Assembly (NCBI RefSeq): GCF_009728735.1
Contig: NZ_CP024636.1
Location: forward strand, 146,572-210,571
Direction: 5' to 3'
Source: Pantoea phytobeneficialis
GTDB taxonomy: Bacteria; Pseudomonadota; Gammaproteobacteria; Enterobacterales; Enterobacteriaceae
DNA: 64,000 nt
Shown here: piece after piece, positions 1-9,705 of the stretch
How the letters are laid out: the number at the start of each line of letters is the position of its first letter
Numbering within the stretch: the stretch's first letter is position 1
The notes under the pieces: model-generated
Told to the model about the DNA's origin: nothing
Database searches by the model: none
What the model saw: the letters and a program-made list of their open reading frames with translations, nothing else
Made by a program: the position numbers and the translations under genes

Positions 1-1
1 G

Positions 2-238
2 GGGCGTGCGCGGATGTCAAAAACAGGCCCGGCAGACGTAAGGGCGAAACTGTATATGGCGGCGATCGTAGCGATCAGGTGGAATGCCCCGGCGAAGGCG
101 CTGTACCAGAGGCTAATCGCGAAGGGCAAAGCCAGCAAGGCCGCGCTTGGAGCGGTGATGCGCAAGCTGGTTCATCAGTGCTTCGGGGTGCTGAAAACGC
201 GGATGAAGTGGGATGAAAATTACGCAGCTACCGCTTGA
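2..238 (+). pseudogene. IS110-family transposase, C-terminal part (runs off left edge)
   Basis: The reading frame is open to the first base of the window and ends at a stop at 236-238. The visible part (about 78 codons) has the C-terminal half of an IS110/IS116/IS902 transposase: a GRARMSKTG stretch, an ALYMAA-like helix (here KLYMAAIVAIR), then LYQRLIAKGKASKAALGAVMRKL. In this family the helix-hairpin and Ser-containing C-terminal domain does the strand-transfer chemistry together with an N-terminal DEDD domain, which would lie outside the window. Whether the element is intact cannot be judged here. IS110 elements lack ordinary terminal inverted repeats, and none were seen downstream. It lies just beyond the 3' end of bcsC. 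Confidence 0.75.
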
Positions 239-276
239 CGTTCAAGACGGTAGCTACGGGTAACGTGCTGCCATTT

Positions 277-300
277 GTAGCGGCGCGATTTATCGCGCAA
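277..300 (+). repeat. Dispersed intergenic palindrome, single copy
   Basis: Copy of a short element beginning GTAGCGGCGCGATTTATCG and continuing CGCAA. The GCGCGAT..ATCGCGC core is self-complementary. The same unit recurs at 13310, 24462, 26596, 43685, 57713 and 63808 in this window, always outside coding sequence or at its very edge. This copy lies between the IS110 tail and the 3' end of bcsC. It resembles REP-type elements. Confidence 0.75.
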
Positions 301-376
301 TTAAGAGAGCACCTGGTTTTCAGACGATGGGGCGGGCGGAACCTTCTCAGATCCAGACCACTGCCAGGCGAACCCA

Positions 377-3300
377 TCATTTAAAATCCGCATACGGAAT
401 CAACGGTTGCGGCGGCATATCCATATCACCGTTCCAGCCCGCCATCGAATAACGCACATACAGCAAGCCGTGGCTTGGGGTGTAATCTTTCGCCTGCTGA
501 ATATCCATCGCCACCCCGACAAACCAATGCGGGGTTACGCGCCGCTCCACAATCGCCTGTAGGGTATAACCCACGCCGCTGCCGGAACTGCTGTCTGAGT
601 AGGGATTCGACGCCAGTTCAAACCCCGGATTGACCGGATAACGCTGCTGCGCATCGGTTTTGGAATGCGACCAGGATACCGAGCCGCCGAGATCAAATGA
701 CCAGTTCTCGGTACGCTGGCGATATGTCACCGGCACCGAGAACGACAGATATTGCTGCGGGCTGTAGTAGCCACCCTGACCGAAGGTGTAATCGCTTAAA
801 TCCTTCTGGTAGTGCCACAGCATACTGTTCAGGCCAACGGTGGCGCGGCGGTTGTCCTCGTTGATCAACTTGTAGTAGTAACCCGCCATCATACGTTCGC
901 GGGTGTTGTCTGCGACATTTTCCCCGGTCAGTTGATGCGCGCTGAGATCTGCCCAGACGCCATGCGCGCCACCCTGGTCATAACTCAACCCGAGCGAACC
1001 GCCAGTGGCGACCACGCCGCCCCAGGTTTTGCCGCCGTTGGTGGCGGGATCGCGTGCGCCCGCATAGGCCAGCAGCGAGCTGGAGATCGGGCGACGGGAG
1101 GCCGTCAGGGTGACGCCAATATCGTCCACATCGGTTTTCCAGCTCAGACCGCCTACCCAGTTGGTGACTTCAAAGCCGAGCGGCGTGGTACCGATATCGC
1201 CGGACCAGCGGTCGTTATGCCAGCCTACGCCAATCGCCGTACCTTCATCGCGCTGGGTGAAATCACGGCTACAGCCGCCGGAATTGGCATCATTACAACT
1301 ACCGAAGCGATCGTTGTGGCTGTTGTTTTCGGTGGCAAAGGTGCCTGCCGACACCAGCACATGATCGACGCGGACAAAACTACGACCATCGGCCAGCGGC
1401 GTTTCCGCCTGCAACATGGTGGTGTGCGCAGTAAAATCTGAGCGGCCACCGGTGCCCTTGTCGCGCGAGTAATCCTGTTCCAGCGTGACGGTGGTGTCCT
1501 GCTGGCGATAAAGATCGGCGGCATCGCTGCGAATACCGCGCTTCAGCCAGTCATCCTGTGGTTGATTACGGGTCAGCCGGGTGTAGCTGTCGTTATCCTC
1601 TGGCACGGTTGCGCTGATGCCGCTGGCAGCCATCGCCAGCCGGTAATCCTGCTGCGCCTGTGCGGGCTGGCGTAACTGGGTTTCCAGCCGCGCCGCATCG
1701 CGATACACCAACGCTTTACTTTGCGAGGGCGCTTCCTGGGCGGCGCGGGTTTTTAACGTGTCAAATAGCCGCTGCGCCCGCAGGTTGTCGCCGCTGTTTT
1801 GCCAGGCAAGCGCCACCCGACGCCCGCTGTTGATACTTTCTTCTGCCACGCTATCCGGCAAGCTTTGTAACGCCTGACGCGCTTCCTGTGGGCGTTTCAG
1901 CGCAATCAACGCTTCAATACGCCCGAGGGCGGCGTCGTTATTATGCGCATCCTGGTGCAGCACCTGCTGGTAACCCGCCAGCGCTGTGTGCGCATCGCCG
2001 CGCTCCAGTGCCCAGTCGGCCAGCGTGATATCACGGCGTGAAGAGGCGGGTTGTTGTTTTAACAACGCGATCGCTGCCGCTTCATTGCCGCCATCGCGTA
2101 GCGCATTGGCGCGGGCAAAGACTTTTTGCTGATTCAGCCGATCGGCCAGTTCATGCATGTTGTCATCCCAGCGCGCCTGCGGCAGGCGATTGAGCGCCGC
2201 CAGCGCCGCGTTATCCTCATCGCCGGAAGACAGCCACAGCGCCCAGGCATACAACGCACTCGGATCCTGCGGGTGCTGGCGCACCATCGCTTCCATCACC
2301 GTGCGCCCCTGCGCGGCTTCGCCACTGTTGCGTAACGCCCCGGCCAGACGGTACGACAGCCAGATATCGTTGGGAGTATCCTGGGCCGCCTGACGATATT
2401 TCACCACCGCCTGATGCCACTGCCCCTGTTCCGCTAACGCATCAGCTTCGGCGCGCAGGCTATCGCTACGCAGAGTACGCAGCGTGTCGGCTAATCCGCG
2501 TTGCTGGGCGGCGGGCAGGGCGTTGATAAACGCCATCGCCCGCGCCGGGGATTGTTGCTGGTATAAACCCGCCAGGCGGCGCACCGCCGTGGTGTTACCA
2601 CGATCAATGCGCAGCGCCAGTTGCCAGTAGCGTTCGGCCTGGGCCTCGTTATGGCGCGCCTGCGCCACATCGCCGAGTCCGATCAGCGCCCAACTGTCGC
2701 TGTTATCAATCACCTGGGCGTTGCGATACTGACGTTCCGCCCCATTGAGATCGCCTTTTTTCAGCGCGTTATCACCATTGTTGATTGCCAGCCAGTAACG
2801 GTTGGTTTGCAGCAACGACTGCCATTTCCCCACCTGGGTGCTGGCCTGACCGTGTTTGATGGCTTTTTCTAACCACATAATGGCCGCAGCACGGTTGTTG
2901 GCGCGCGCCTGGGCCTGGCCCATCGCCCCCATCAGTTCGGCATCATCAGGCGTGGCTTTTAGCGCCGCGCTGAGGGAGGCAATCGCCCCTGCGCCGCCTC
3001 CGGCATCAACCAGCGCCAGCCCGCGCATGCGCTGCCGCCAGGCTGGATCGGCCAGCAGTTTTTGCTGCCGCGCCAGCTCCTCCTGTCCACGTTGTTGTGC
3101 ATCGCCAGAGGTAAATACGGTGAGATATTGTTGCAGGCTGGCGACACTCTGGTCGCTGACGGGCTGATTCTGGATCTGCTGTAGCCAGAGTTCTGAAGCG
3201 GCATCGCGGCCACCATCGCGCTTGGCGAGGTTGCGCAGTTGCGTTAGCGCTGCGGCTGGCTGATTGTTATCAAAGGCCATGCGCGCCAGTTGTAGCTCCA

Positions 3301-3868
3301 CGCCGATATTACCGGGGTAGCGTTGTTCCAGCGCCTGTAATTGGCGATAGGCCGTCTGCTGCTGACCGGGCAGACGCGCCACCAGTTGCCAGTATTCCAG
3401 TTCGGTGTTCACATCCGGGAACACGCCGTGAAACAGCGCGTCCCACGCTTCTTTCGCTTCCGCTATGTGACCCGCGGCCGCCAGCAGTCGGGCTTGTTGC
3501 AACTGCTGACGGCCTTCGGCTGACATCAGTTTCATACCGGCTTCGGATTCATGGGCGGCGGCGGATTGCGGTGCCACACGTTTCAGTTCATCCAGTAACG
3601 TTTGTGCCTTCGCCAGATCGCCCTGACGCAGCGCCATGCGGATTTGCGCCGCCAGCACCTGCGGGTTGTCAGGATCGATTTTTTCCAGCCGGTAGAGCGA
3701 TTGCTGCACCAGGTCATACTTGTTGGTCGACTCGCCGGTGCGGATCTGCATCAGTAGCCATTCGACCGGCGAAACCTGTGGACCGGCGGGCGCGGCGACC
3801 GCGCCCGCCAGCATCCCCAGCGTGGTGCTGAGCAGCAGCCCGAACCGCAGCGCGCGCGCTTTATTCAT
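377..3868 (-). CDS. bcsC: BcsC, cellulose synthase outer-membrane export subunit
   Basis: BcsC forms the periplasmic TPR scaffold and outer-membrane beta-barrel through which the glucan leaves the cell. The 1163-residue product has a signal peptide (about residues 1-25, ending AVAAPAG), a long array of TPR repeats (about 30-780) and a C-terminal BCSC_C barrel domain (about 820-1163) ending in YADFK. The length is as expected for the enterobacterial protein. The start ATG at 3868 lies inside the last codons of bcsB (ATGAATAA, 8-base overlap), so the two are translationally coupled. In the E. coli locus bcsZ stands between them; it is not present here. It is the last gene of bcsRQABC. Confidence 0.97.
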   Translation of the reverse strand: MNKARALRFGLLLSTTLGMLAGAVAAPAGPQVSPVEWLLMQIRTGESTNKYDLVQQSLYRLEKIDPDNPQVLAAQIRMALRQGDLAKAQTLLDELKRVAPQSAAAHESEAGMKLMSAEGRQQLQQARLLAAAGHIAEAKEAWDALFHGVFPDVNTELEYWQLVARLPGQQQTAYRQLQALEQRYPGNIGVELQLARMAFDNNQPAAALTQLRNLAKRDGGRDAASELWLQQIQNQPVSDQSVASLQQYLTVFTSGDAQQRGQEELARQQKLLADPAWRQRMRGLALVDAGGGAGAIASLSAALKATPDDAELMGAMGQAQARANNRAAAIMWLEKAIKHGQASTQVGKWQSLLQTNRYWLAINNGDNALKKGDLNGAERQYRNAQVIDNSDSWALIGLGDVAQARHNEAQAERYWQLALRIDRGNTTAVRRLAGLYQQQSPARAMAFINALPAAQQRGLADTLRTLRSDSLRAEADALAEQGQWHQAVVKYRQAAQDTPNDIWLSYRLAGALRNSGEAAQGRTVMEAMVRQHPQDPSALYAWALWLSSGDEDNAALAALNRLPQARWDDNMHELADRLNQQKVFARANALRDGGNEAAAIALLKQQPASSRRDITLADWALERGDAHTALAGYQQVLHQDAHNNDAALGRIEALIALKRPQEARQALQSLPDSVAEESINSGRRVALAWQNSGDNLRAQRLFDTLKTRAAQEAPSQSKALVYRDAARLETQLRQPAQAQQDYRLAMAASGISATVPEDNDSYTRLTRNQPQDDWLKRGIRSDAADLYRQQDTTVTLEQDYSRDKGTGGRSDFTAHTTMLQAETPLADGRSFVRVDHVLVSAGTFATENNSHNDRFGSCNDANSGGCSRDFTQRDEGTAIGVGWHNDRWSGDIGTTPLGFEVTNWVGGLSWKTDVDDIGVTLTASRRPISSSLLAYAGARDPATNGGKTWGGVVATGGSLGLSYDQGGAHGVWADLSAHQLTGENVADNTRERMMAGYYYKLINEDNRRATVGLNSMLWHYQKDLSDYTFGQGGYYSPQQYLSFSVPVTYRQRTENWSFDLGGSVSWSHSKTDAQQRYPVNPGFELASNPYSDSSSGSGVGYTLQAIVERRVTPHWFVGVAMDIQQAKDYTPSHGLLYVRYSMAGWNGDMDMPPQPLIPYADFK

Positions 3869-6164
3869 CGTCGTATTCTTCTGCCAGACGACGGCGGCTC
3901 ACCATACGCATCAGACGCCATGCCATCAGGGCAAACAGCAGCACTACCACCACAGCACACAGCGCCAGCCAGACCGGATGCGTTGCCAGCATATTCCACA
4001 GACGCTCCCACCACGGCAGATGACCGACGAAATAGGTATCGCCAACCCGCAGGCTGTAGACACCAGACTCGCGAATGATCGAAGCCGAACCGAAAATCGC
4101 CGCGCGTTTGCCGCTATCCTGCATCGCGTTGTTGAGCAGATCCCAACCACGCGGGCTGTCGGCCAGCAAGGCGACCACGCTACGTTGATCAAAGAACGGC
4201 GACTGGAAGCCGACAATCACGCCCAGCGGGCCGCGTGAACTGATGGTGGTCTGACTTTCGACAGCGCGATCGCTGGCAGAAACCGGGACGTTAGGTGCGG
4301 CGATGGGGCGTGCTGGCATGTTGATCCAGCTACGGGCCGCCTCAACCAGCGCATTGATCTTGCGGTCATCCTGGAGATCGGCCGGGATGCTGCCGATCAT
4401 CAGCAGATCGGCGTCGCTGCTTTTGGCTTTGCTCCAGTCGTCGCTCATTTGCACGCGCAACGCCGGATAGCCAGTTTGCGCACCGATGCTGCCCAGCGCA
4501 TTCAGCAAGGTGGTCACTTCGTTGCTGCCTGGTTTTGGTTGTACCAGCACCAGCGACTGCGCCATGTCGGCGTAGCGGCTATAAGGGAAACCGGCGTTGG
4601 CGTACGCGGCCAGCGATGGCATTTCGATGTAGTGGCGATAGCCGGAGAAATCGATGCTGGAATGATCGTCAATCACCACATGATGGCCGACGGCGGTGAC
4701 GGTTTCGCAACGGCCATCGGCAGTACCGCCAATAAAGGTGTTGGCGTAATCAAAGTCAAAACGCAGTTGGTTGACCACGCCAAGGCGCAGCGCCGGAATG
4801 GTCAGCTGGCGGCTGCTGTCCTGCAAGCCCTGAATCAGCGGGATATGCAGCAGTTGCTTGCCGCCGGTGTCCTTCGGCATCAACGGATAGTCCTGCATAA
4901 ACTGATTATTCAGGTGTACCGCCAGGCGCGATCCATCCTGCTGCATCGGCGAGGTGTAGCGATAAATCAGGTCCATATCGATGCCGCGAGCACGTACCAG
5001 GAACAGATCCGGCGGCAGGTTGAGCGTCAGCGCGATCGGGTTGGGTTGCAGGCCGTCGGATTGCAGTTGGTTTTGGTACTGCGTCAGCTCGGCAAAGGTG
5101 GTCCGTCGGTCGGTGCGTACCCAGTTCGGCGCGTCATAGGCTTTACGCGGAGCCAGTAATTTGACGTCATCCACCGTTGAGGTATCACCGCGCAGCAGCA
5201 GCTCGCCCTGGGCAATGCCTTCGACGGCGGTCAGCAAATCTTTGTCGTCGCGACCGAGAATCAGCAGCATCTTCTCATACGGATTCTCCGGCTGGCTGAC
5301 CATCATCACCGTCGGTTTTTGTACAGGCGGCATCTCCTTCAGGAAATCAGGACGCTGATCGTTAGTGGCGAATACCACCGCGTGTTGTTCTTTTGGCAGT
5401 TGGTTATACAGCACCGGGAAGGTCTGGCCGCGCCATTGCGCCTTGCTGCCAAAATACGAGGCGAGAATCGCGGCGGCACGTTGTTGTTGCAGGTCAGGTG
5501 CGGCGCTGAATACCATCGGCAGTTGCAGCGGTCGGCTGTCGCGGCTGTCGAAGAAAGGCTCCGGGAAGTGCGACAGATCGTTTTTCAGCGGCAGTTTTTG
5601 CAGCGTCAGGTCGAGCTTGCTCTCCTTGCCGATATCCAGCCAGATGGTGCTGTTGGCCGGGTTTTCACACACGTTGGCGTAATGGCCGACCAGTTCCAGC
5701 CGCACGCGGTTGAAGTCAGTGATAAAGCGCGGATCAATCGCCAGTTGAGTCTGATTCTCTTTGCCGAGCTGATCGGCGGTGATGGTGATCAGGCTGACCA
5801 GTTCATCGTTGAGATATACCTTAAGTTGCGACAGCGTCGGGATTAACGCCGGTGACGGACGATAGTTGAGGGTGAGTAGCGCGCGCGTCACCACCTCATC
5901 ACTGCGCACGCCAAACTCAATCTGACCGGTCGGACCGGTGCCGCGCAACGTCATGCTACCCGGTGGCGGCGCGACCAGGTTGAACAGCAGTTGGCTGTCG
6001 CGCAGCGGTGCACCCGGCAGTGTCTGGTCGCTCACCACTGGCAGAGGGCTTTGTGCCGCCGCCTGGGGCGCAATCGGAGCAGCTGGTTGCGGGGCAGCCT
6101 GAGCCAGTGTAGCGGTGCTCAGGAGCAGGGCGGTGAACCAACTCAGTTTTTTCGTCATGGTCAT
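3861..6164 (-). CDS. bcsB: BcsB, periplasmic cellulose synthase regulatory subunit
   Basis: BcsB is the periplasmic partner of BcsA. Its carbohydrate-binding and flavodoxin-like domains guide the nascent glucan, and its C-terminal helix anchors it beside the BcsA channel. The 767-residue product has a signal peptide ending in AQAAPQ (about residues 1-24), the BcsB domain through the middle (about 55-690, with the RGIDMDLIYRYTSP segment) and one transmembrane helix near residues 720-745 (WLALCAVVVVLLFALMAW), followed by a short basic/acidic tail. It begins 9 bases after the bcsA stop and overlaps bcsC by 8 bases. A second in-frame ATG two codons downstream (6158) is a possible alternative start. 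Confidence 0.97.
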   Translation of the reverse strand: MTMTKKLSWFTALLLSTATLAQAAPQPAAPIAPQAAAQSPLPVVSDQTLPGAPLRDSQLLFNLVAPPPGSMTLRGTGPTGQIEFGVRSDEVVTRALLTLNYRPSPALIPTLSQLKVYLNDELVSLITITADQLGKENQTQLAIDPRFITDFNRVRLELVGHYANVCENPANSTIWLDIGKESKLDLTLQKLPLKNDLSHFPEPFFDSRDSRPLQLPMVFSAAPDLQQQRAAAILASYFGSKAQWRGQTFPVLYNQLPKEQHAVVFATNDQRPDFLKEMPPVQKPTVMMVSQPENPYEKMLLILGRDDKDLLTAVEGIAQGELLLRGDTSTVDDVKLLAPRKAYDAPNWVRTDRRTTFAELTQYQNQLQSDGLQPNPIALTLNLPPDLFLVRARGIDMDLIYRYTSPMQQDGSRLAVHLNNQFMQDYPLMPKDTGGKQLLHIPLIQGLQDSSRQLTIPALRLGVVNQLRFDFDYANTFIGGTADGRCETVTAVGHHVVIDDHSSIDFSGYRHYIEMPSLAAYANAGFPYSRYADMAQSLVLVQPKPGSNEVTTLLNALGSIGAQTGYPALRVQMSDDWSKAKSSDADLLMIGSIPADLQDDRKINALVEAARSWINMPARPIAAPNVPVSASDRAVESQTTISSRGPLGVIVGFQSPFFDQRSVVALLADSPRGWDLLNNAMQDSGKRAAIFGSASIIRESGVYSLRVGDTYFVGHLPWWERLWNMLATHPVWLALCAVVVVLLFALMAWRLMRMVSRRRLAEEYDDE

Positions 6165-6173
6165 ATCATCAAC

Positions 6174-8783
6174 TTAATGAGTGTTTTCTATTTTCACGCG
6201 GCCAGGTTGTTGTGGCAGCAGTGAGGCCAGCCAGTGCACCAGCGTGGTGAGCAGGCTGAATAAACGACGCAGCGGCGTTGGGCCGTACTCCGCCAGACGC
6301 AGGTAACCTTTAAAGCCCAGTACCATAATGTCGGCGAGGCTTTGTACCGGTTTGTCTTCCGGGAAACCGTCCTGCCACAGCGCCCAGGTATCGGCGCGGG
6401 CAAAGGTACACTGAATAAATTCAATGTGTTGTTCAGTGGATAGCTGATGCAGGCGGATACCGGCGCGGCGGCCAAAGACGCGTTGTACCTGGCAGGGGAA
6501 ACTGAACTCCTGCTGACCGCGGCGCAGCAGCAGCCACACCGGTTCATCCTCTTGCAACGCATCTGCTTCGCGCAGCTCAACACCAACGCCACCGTCCGAG
6601 TAGTCGCGCAGCGTGCAGGGCACCATATGACCATCTTCGCGTGCAATGGCGGCAGGCATGGCGATCTCGACACGGTGCGCTTCGCGAATCTGCCGGGCCT
6701 CTACCGACACCGCCACGGCACCACCGAGGATGACCATGTTGTAGATCACCCAAATCAGACTGACCCAGATGGTCAGGATTTCATTGGATGGGCCGTAAGC
6801 CATGCGCCAGAAGGCCATCACAATCCCCGCCAGATTCAGCAGCACCAGGAACATATAGGGTTTGGTGATCACCCAGTCGAGATGGCGTTTCTCGACCAGT
6901 CCACCCTTGGCGGTCACGTTGAATTTGCCTTTGTGCGGATTGAACAGCGCTACCGTGGTCGGTCGGGCGATGTACCAGGCCAGCACCGTTTCATACACTT
7001 CACTCCAGAAGGAGTGACGCCAGCGGCCCTGAATGCGTGAGTTGGTCAGGCTGGTGTGCAGCATATGGGGCAACACATAAATAGCGATCGCCAGTGCCGG
7101 GGCATAGATGATGTAGGCGTGGCACAGCAGGAATGCCAGCGGTGCCAGCAGGAAAATCAGCCGTGGAATCCCCGCGAGGAAATGCAGCATGGCGTTGGCA
7201 TAACACAGGCGCTGCACCAGTTTTAAGCCTTTGCCAAACAGCGGGTTATCCAGTCGGAAAATCTGTACCATGCCGCGCGCCCAGCGGATGCGCTGACCGA
7301 TATGCGCCGACAGACTTTCAGTAGCCAGACCCGCCGCCTGTGGAATGCGGATATAGGCCGAGGTATAGCCGCGACGATGCAGACGCAATGAGGTGTGCGC
7401 ATCTTCCGTCACGGTTTCGACCGCAATGCCGCCAATCTCATCCAGCGCATTGCGGCGCAGAACGGCACAGGAGCCGCAGAAAAACGCCGCATCCCAGGTG
7501 TCATTGCCATCCTGCACCAGGCCGTAAAACAGTGAGCCTTCATTTGGCGTCTGGCGGAAGCGGCCGAGGTTGCGCTCGAAGGGATCCGGCGAGAAGAAGT
7601 GATGCGGCGTCTGCAACATCGCCAGCTGTTTATCTTTCAGGAACCAGCCCATCGTCATTTGCAGAAACGAACGCGTCGGCACATGGTCGCAGTCGAAAAT
7701 CGCCACATATTCGCTCTGGCAACGGGTTTTCAGCGCATGGTTGATATTGCCCGCTTTGGCGTGTTCATGCGTGGGACGCACCACATACTGCACCCCGACA
7801 CTGGCGGCAAACTCGCGGAATTCGTCGCGTGTGCCGTCATCGAGAATATAGATATTCAGCTTATCGCGCGGCCAGTCGATACCCATCGCGGCGTAGATGG
7901 TCGGTTTCACCACACTGAGCGGTTCGTTATAAGTGGGCACCAGAATATCCACGCTCGGCCAGACGGTGATCTCCTCTGGCATCGACAGTGGATGGCGGTT
8001 GAGCGGCCACAGCGTCTGGAAATAGCCCAGCACCAGCACCGTCCACGAATAGGTTTCCGCGCCAATCAGCAGCAAGCCGAAGGCGAGGCTAATCGGATCG
8101 TCCCAGTTGAGGGTTTCGGTGTAGCGCCACCACAAATAGCGGCAGGAGACGGTGAGCGACAGCACGATCAGCATGATGGTGGAGAGCCGCCCCGGTACGC
8201 GGCGAACCAGCATCGCCAGCCCCCACAGCAGTAGCACGAAGACAAACTGCGTCATGATGCCGAAAGGTTGCGAGATACACAGCAACGCCAGCAGGCTGGC
8301 AGCAATGGCGGCGGTGATAAACAACAACTGGCGTGCGCGTGGTGGCAACCGTTGCAGACGCTGTTCGCTGCGTCGGATGACGCCACGTTTTTTCAACTGC
8401 AATGGCAGCGCGCCCAACCATTGATAGAGTTGTCGACGCCAGCGGAACAGCGGCTTAAAGGCGTTATTGAAGCGTTTACGCTCACTGCGTTCGCTATCGT
8501 CGAGCGGCAAGACCAGCAACAGCCACAGGCTTTGCAGTGCATAGCGCAGCACATCGAGCGGACGCGGGCGTTGCAGGGAGATTTGCGGGAAGTAGCGATG
8601 ACGTTGTTGCAGGATGCGCTGCCAACCCGGTGTCTCCAGTCGCAGCAGTGACCAGGCAAGGATGCACCACATCAAATGCAGGATGAGGGTCGGCCAGGGT
8701 GTGCCATGGCGACGCGCCTGGCGGGCGCGTTGTTGCAACGCCTGCCACGCCTGCGGGATGAGCAGCCAGCGTAGCGGATTCAT
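6174..8783 (-). CDS. bcsA: BcsA, cellulose synthase catalytic subunit (UDP-forming)
   Basis: BcsA is an inner-membrane family-2 glycosyltransferase that polymerises UDP-glucose into beta-1,4-glucan and extrudes it. The 869-residue product has the processive GT2 residues in order: ILDDGT (about 314), FDCDHV (about 364), TED (about 459) and QRIRW (about 496). A C-terminal PilZ domain follows, with RQIREAHR (about 690) and the DYSDGG loop (about 727), consistent with activation by c-di-GMP. Several membrane helices flank the catalytic domain, and the long basic N-terminal extension is typical of enterobacterial BcsA. The start overlaps the bcsQ stop by 4 bases (ATGA). Confidence 0.98.
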   Translation of the reverse strand: MNPLRWLLIPQAWQALQQRARQARRHGTPWPTLILHLMWCILAWSLLRLETPGWQRILQQRHRYFPQISLQRPRPLDVLRYALQSLWLLLVLPLDDSERSERKRFNNAFKPLFRWRRQLYQWLGALPLQLKKRGVIRRSEQRLQRLPPRARQLLFITAAIAASLLALLCISQPFGIMTQFVFVLLLWGLAMLVRRVPGRLSTIMLIVLSLTVSCRYLWWRYTETLNWDDPISLAFGLLLIGAETYSWTVLVLGYFQTLWPLNRHPLSMPEEITVWPSVDILVPTYNEPLSVVKPTIYAAMGIDWPRDKLNIYILDDGTRDEFREFAASVGVQYVVRPTHEHAKAGNINHALKTRCQSEYVAIFDCDHVPTRSFLQMTMGWFLKDKQLAMLQTPHHFFSPDPFERNLGRFRQTPNEGSLFYGLVQDGNDTWDAAFFCGSCAVLRRNALDEIGGIAVETVTEDAHTSLRLHRRGYTSAYIRIPQAAGLATESLSAHIGQRIRWARGMVQIFRLDNPLFGKGLKLVQRLCYANAMLHFLAGIPRLIFLLAPLAFLLCHAYIIYAPALAIAIYVLPHMLHTSLTNSRIQGRWRHSFWSEVYETVLAWYIARPTTVALFNPHKGKFNVTAKGGLVEKRHLDWVITKPYMFLVLLNLAGIVMAFWRMAYGPSNEILTIWVSLIWVIYNMVILGGAVAVSVEARQIREAHRVEIAMPAAIAREDGHMVPCTLRDYSDGGVGVELREADALQEDEPVWLLLRRGQQEFSFPCQVQRVFGRRAGIRLHQLSTEQHIEFIQCTFARADTWALWQDGFPEDKPVQSLADIMVLGFKGYLRLAEYGPTPLRRLFSLLTTLVHWLASLLPQQPGRVKIENTH

Positions 8784-9511
8784 TTGCCTGCCCCGGCCAC
8801 ATTGAGCAACAGCCAGTTTGCCAGGGTGTTGACCTCTTCACTGGCAAGCGCGTGCGGGCGATATTCAGCCAGCGGTTGTTTCATCATCAGCGCTTCCGCC
8901 AGCGCTTCATCGCGATGAATGACCTGCGGAATCAGGTTGCGCAGTGAGCTAATCCACAGTTGATGCAAATCCTGCTGTAGCTTGCTGTTGGCATTGAACT
9001 GGTTGATCAAAAACAACGTGTGCGGCAGAAAACGCGGGTGATGCAGACGCAGCTGACAGTTGGCATCAGGGGTGAGTATCTGAAGCACCTGGTCTGCGCT
9101 GTGCAGGAACGGCAGGTGCCAGGGAGACACGTCTGCCGGTAAATCCAACAACAACCAGCGGTACTGAGATTTGAGCGTAGCGAAAGCATTAAGCAACGGT
9201 TCAGCAAATTTTTCGTCGAAGCTGCGAATACTTAATGTCTGCTGATGGGTTGTTGCGCCAAAAGGTAAGAAATCTAACCCCGGGCGGTAACGCTGTGCAG
9301 TCTGTTGCCAGGGCTGCTGATTGAGCAGGGCGGGCATCCATCCGGCGTCATGATTCACTGGCAAGTTGAAGTGGGTAGCCAGTTGATTCGCAGGGGAAAG
9401 ATCGAGCACCAGCACCGATTCCTGTAGCGCGTTCAGCGCCCAGCCAAGCGCCGCGCAGAGCGCAGTGGCGCCACAGCCGCCGCGCAGTCCCTGAAGAGCA
9501 ATCACCGGCAT
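8780..9511 (-). CDS. bcsQ: BcsQ, MinD/ParA-like cellulose synthesis ATPase
   Basis: BcsQ is a SIMIBI/MinD-type protein that, with BcsR and BcsE, forms the cytosolic vestibule and helps localise the cellulose machine at the pole. The 243-residue product has a deviant P-loop at residues 8-18 (GLRGGCGATAL), in which the usual signature lysines of KGGxGKT are R and A. A switch-like VLVLDLSPANQLA and LLLDLPADVSPW follow. It starts at 9511 on the base shared with the bcsR stop (TAATG). The reading frame is intact, unlike the E. coli K-12 allele, which is known to carry an early stop. Confidence 0.93.
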   Translation of the reverse strand: MPVIALQGLRGGCGATALCAALGWALNALQESVLVLDLSPANQLATHFNLPVNHDAGWMPALLNQQPWQQTAQRYRPGLDFLPFGATTHQQTLSIRSFDEKFAEPLLNAFATLKSQYRWLLLDLPADVSPWHLPFLHSADQVLQILTPDANCQLRLHHPRFLPHTLFLINQFNANSKLQQDLHQLWISSLRNLIPQVIHRDEALAEALMMKQPLAEYRPHALASEEVNTLANWLLLNVAGAGK

Positions 9512-9705
9512 TAGTGTTCAGACTCCTGAGTGGCGGATAATTCCTGCAAAAGCGGCCAGTGTGACAAAAGGGTATTCAGGCGCTCTTCCCGGGCAATATC
9601 AATGTAGTGAAACGCCTGCAATGAAAAGGCCTCACTTAAGGTATTAATGTCATCCTGTTCTTCACGGGTTCGCGATACCAGCGAAAAGGCATTTTCTGTT
9701 TTCAT
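9511..9705 (-). CDS. bcsR: BcsR, small cellulose synthase accessory protein
   Basis: BcsR is a short cytosolic partner that stabilises BcsQ in the Bcs macrocomplex. The frame is open upstream to 9798, but I place the start at 9705 (MKTENAFSL), giving 64 residues, close to the usual size of about 62. The upstream extension is AT-rich and looks like promoter. Recognisable features are the DDI..L..AF.L....Y.DI.RE segment and the EERLNTLLSHWPLL helix. It is the first gene of bcsRQABC, with a one-base overlap into bcsQ. Confidence 0.88.
   Translation of the reverse strand: MKTENAFSLVSRTREEQDDINTLSEAFSLQAFHYIDIAREERLNTLLSHWPLLQELSATQESEH

Noticed and set aside
812..1441. Long plus-strand open frame of 209 codons opposite bcsC
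   Set aside because: It is the antisense shadow of the bcsC barrel region, with biased composition and no recognisable domain or ribosome-binding site. The same applies to other long antisense frames, e.g. 15867-16868 opposite dctA, 24581-25633 opposite rep and 61538-62806 opposite recQ.
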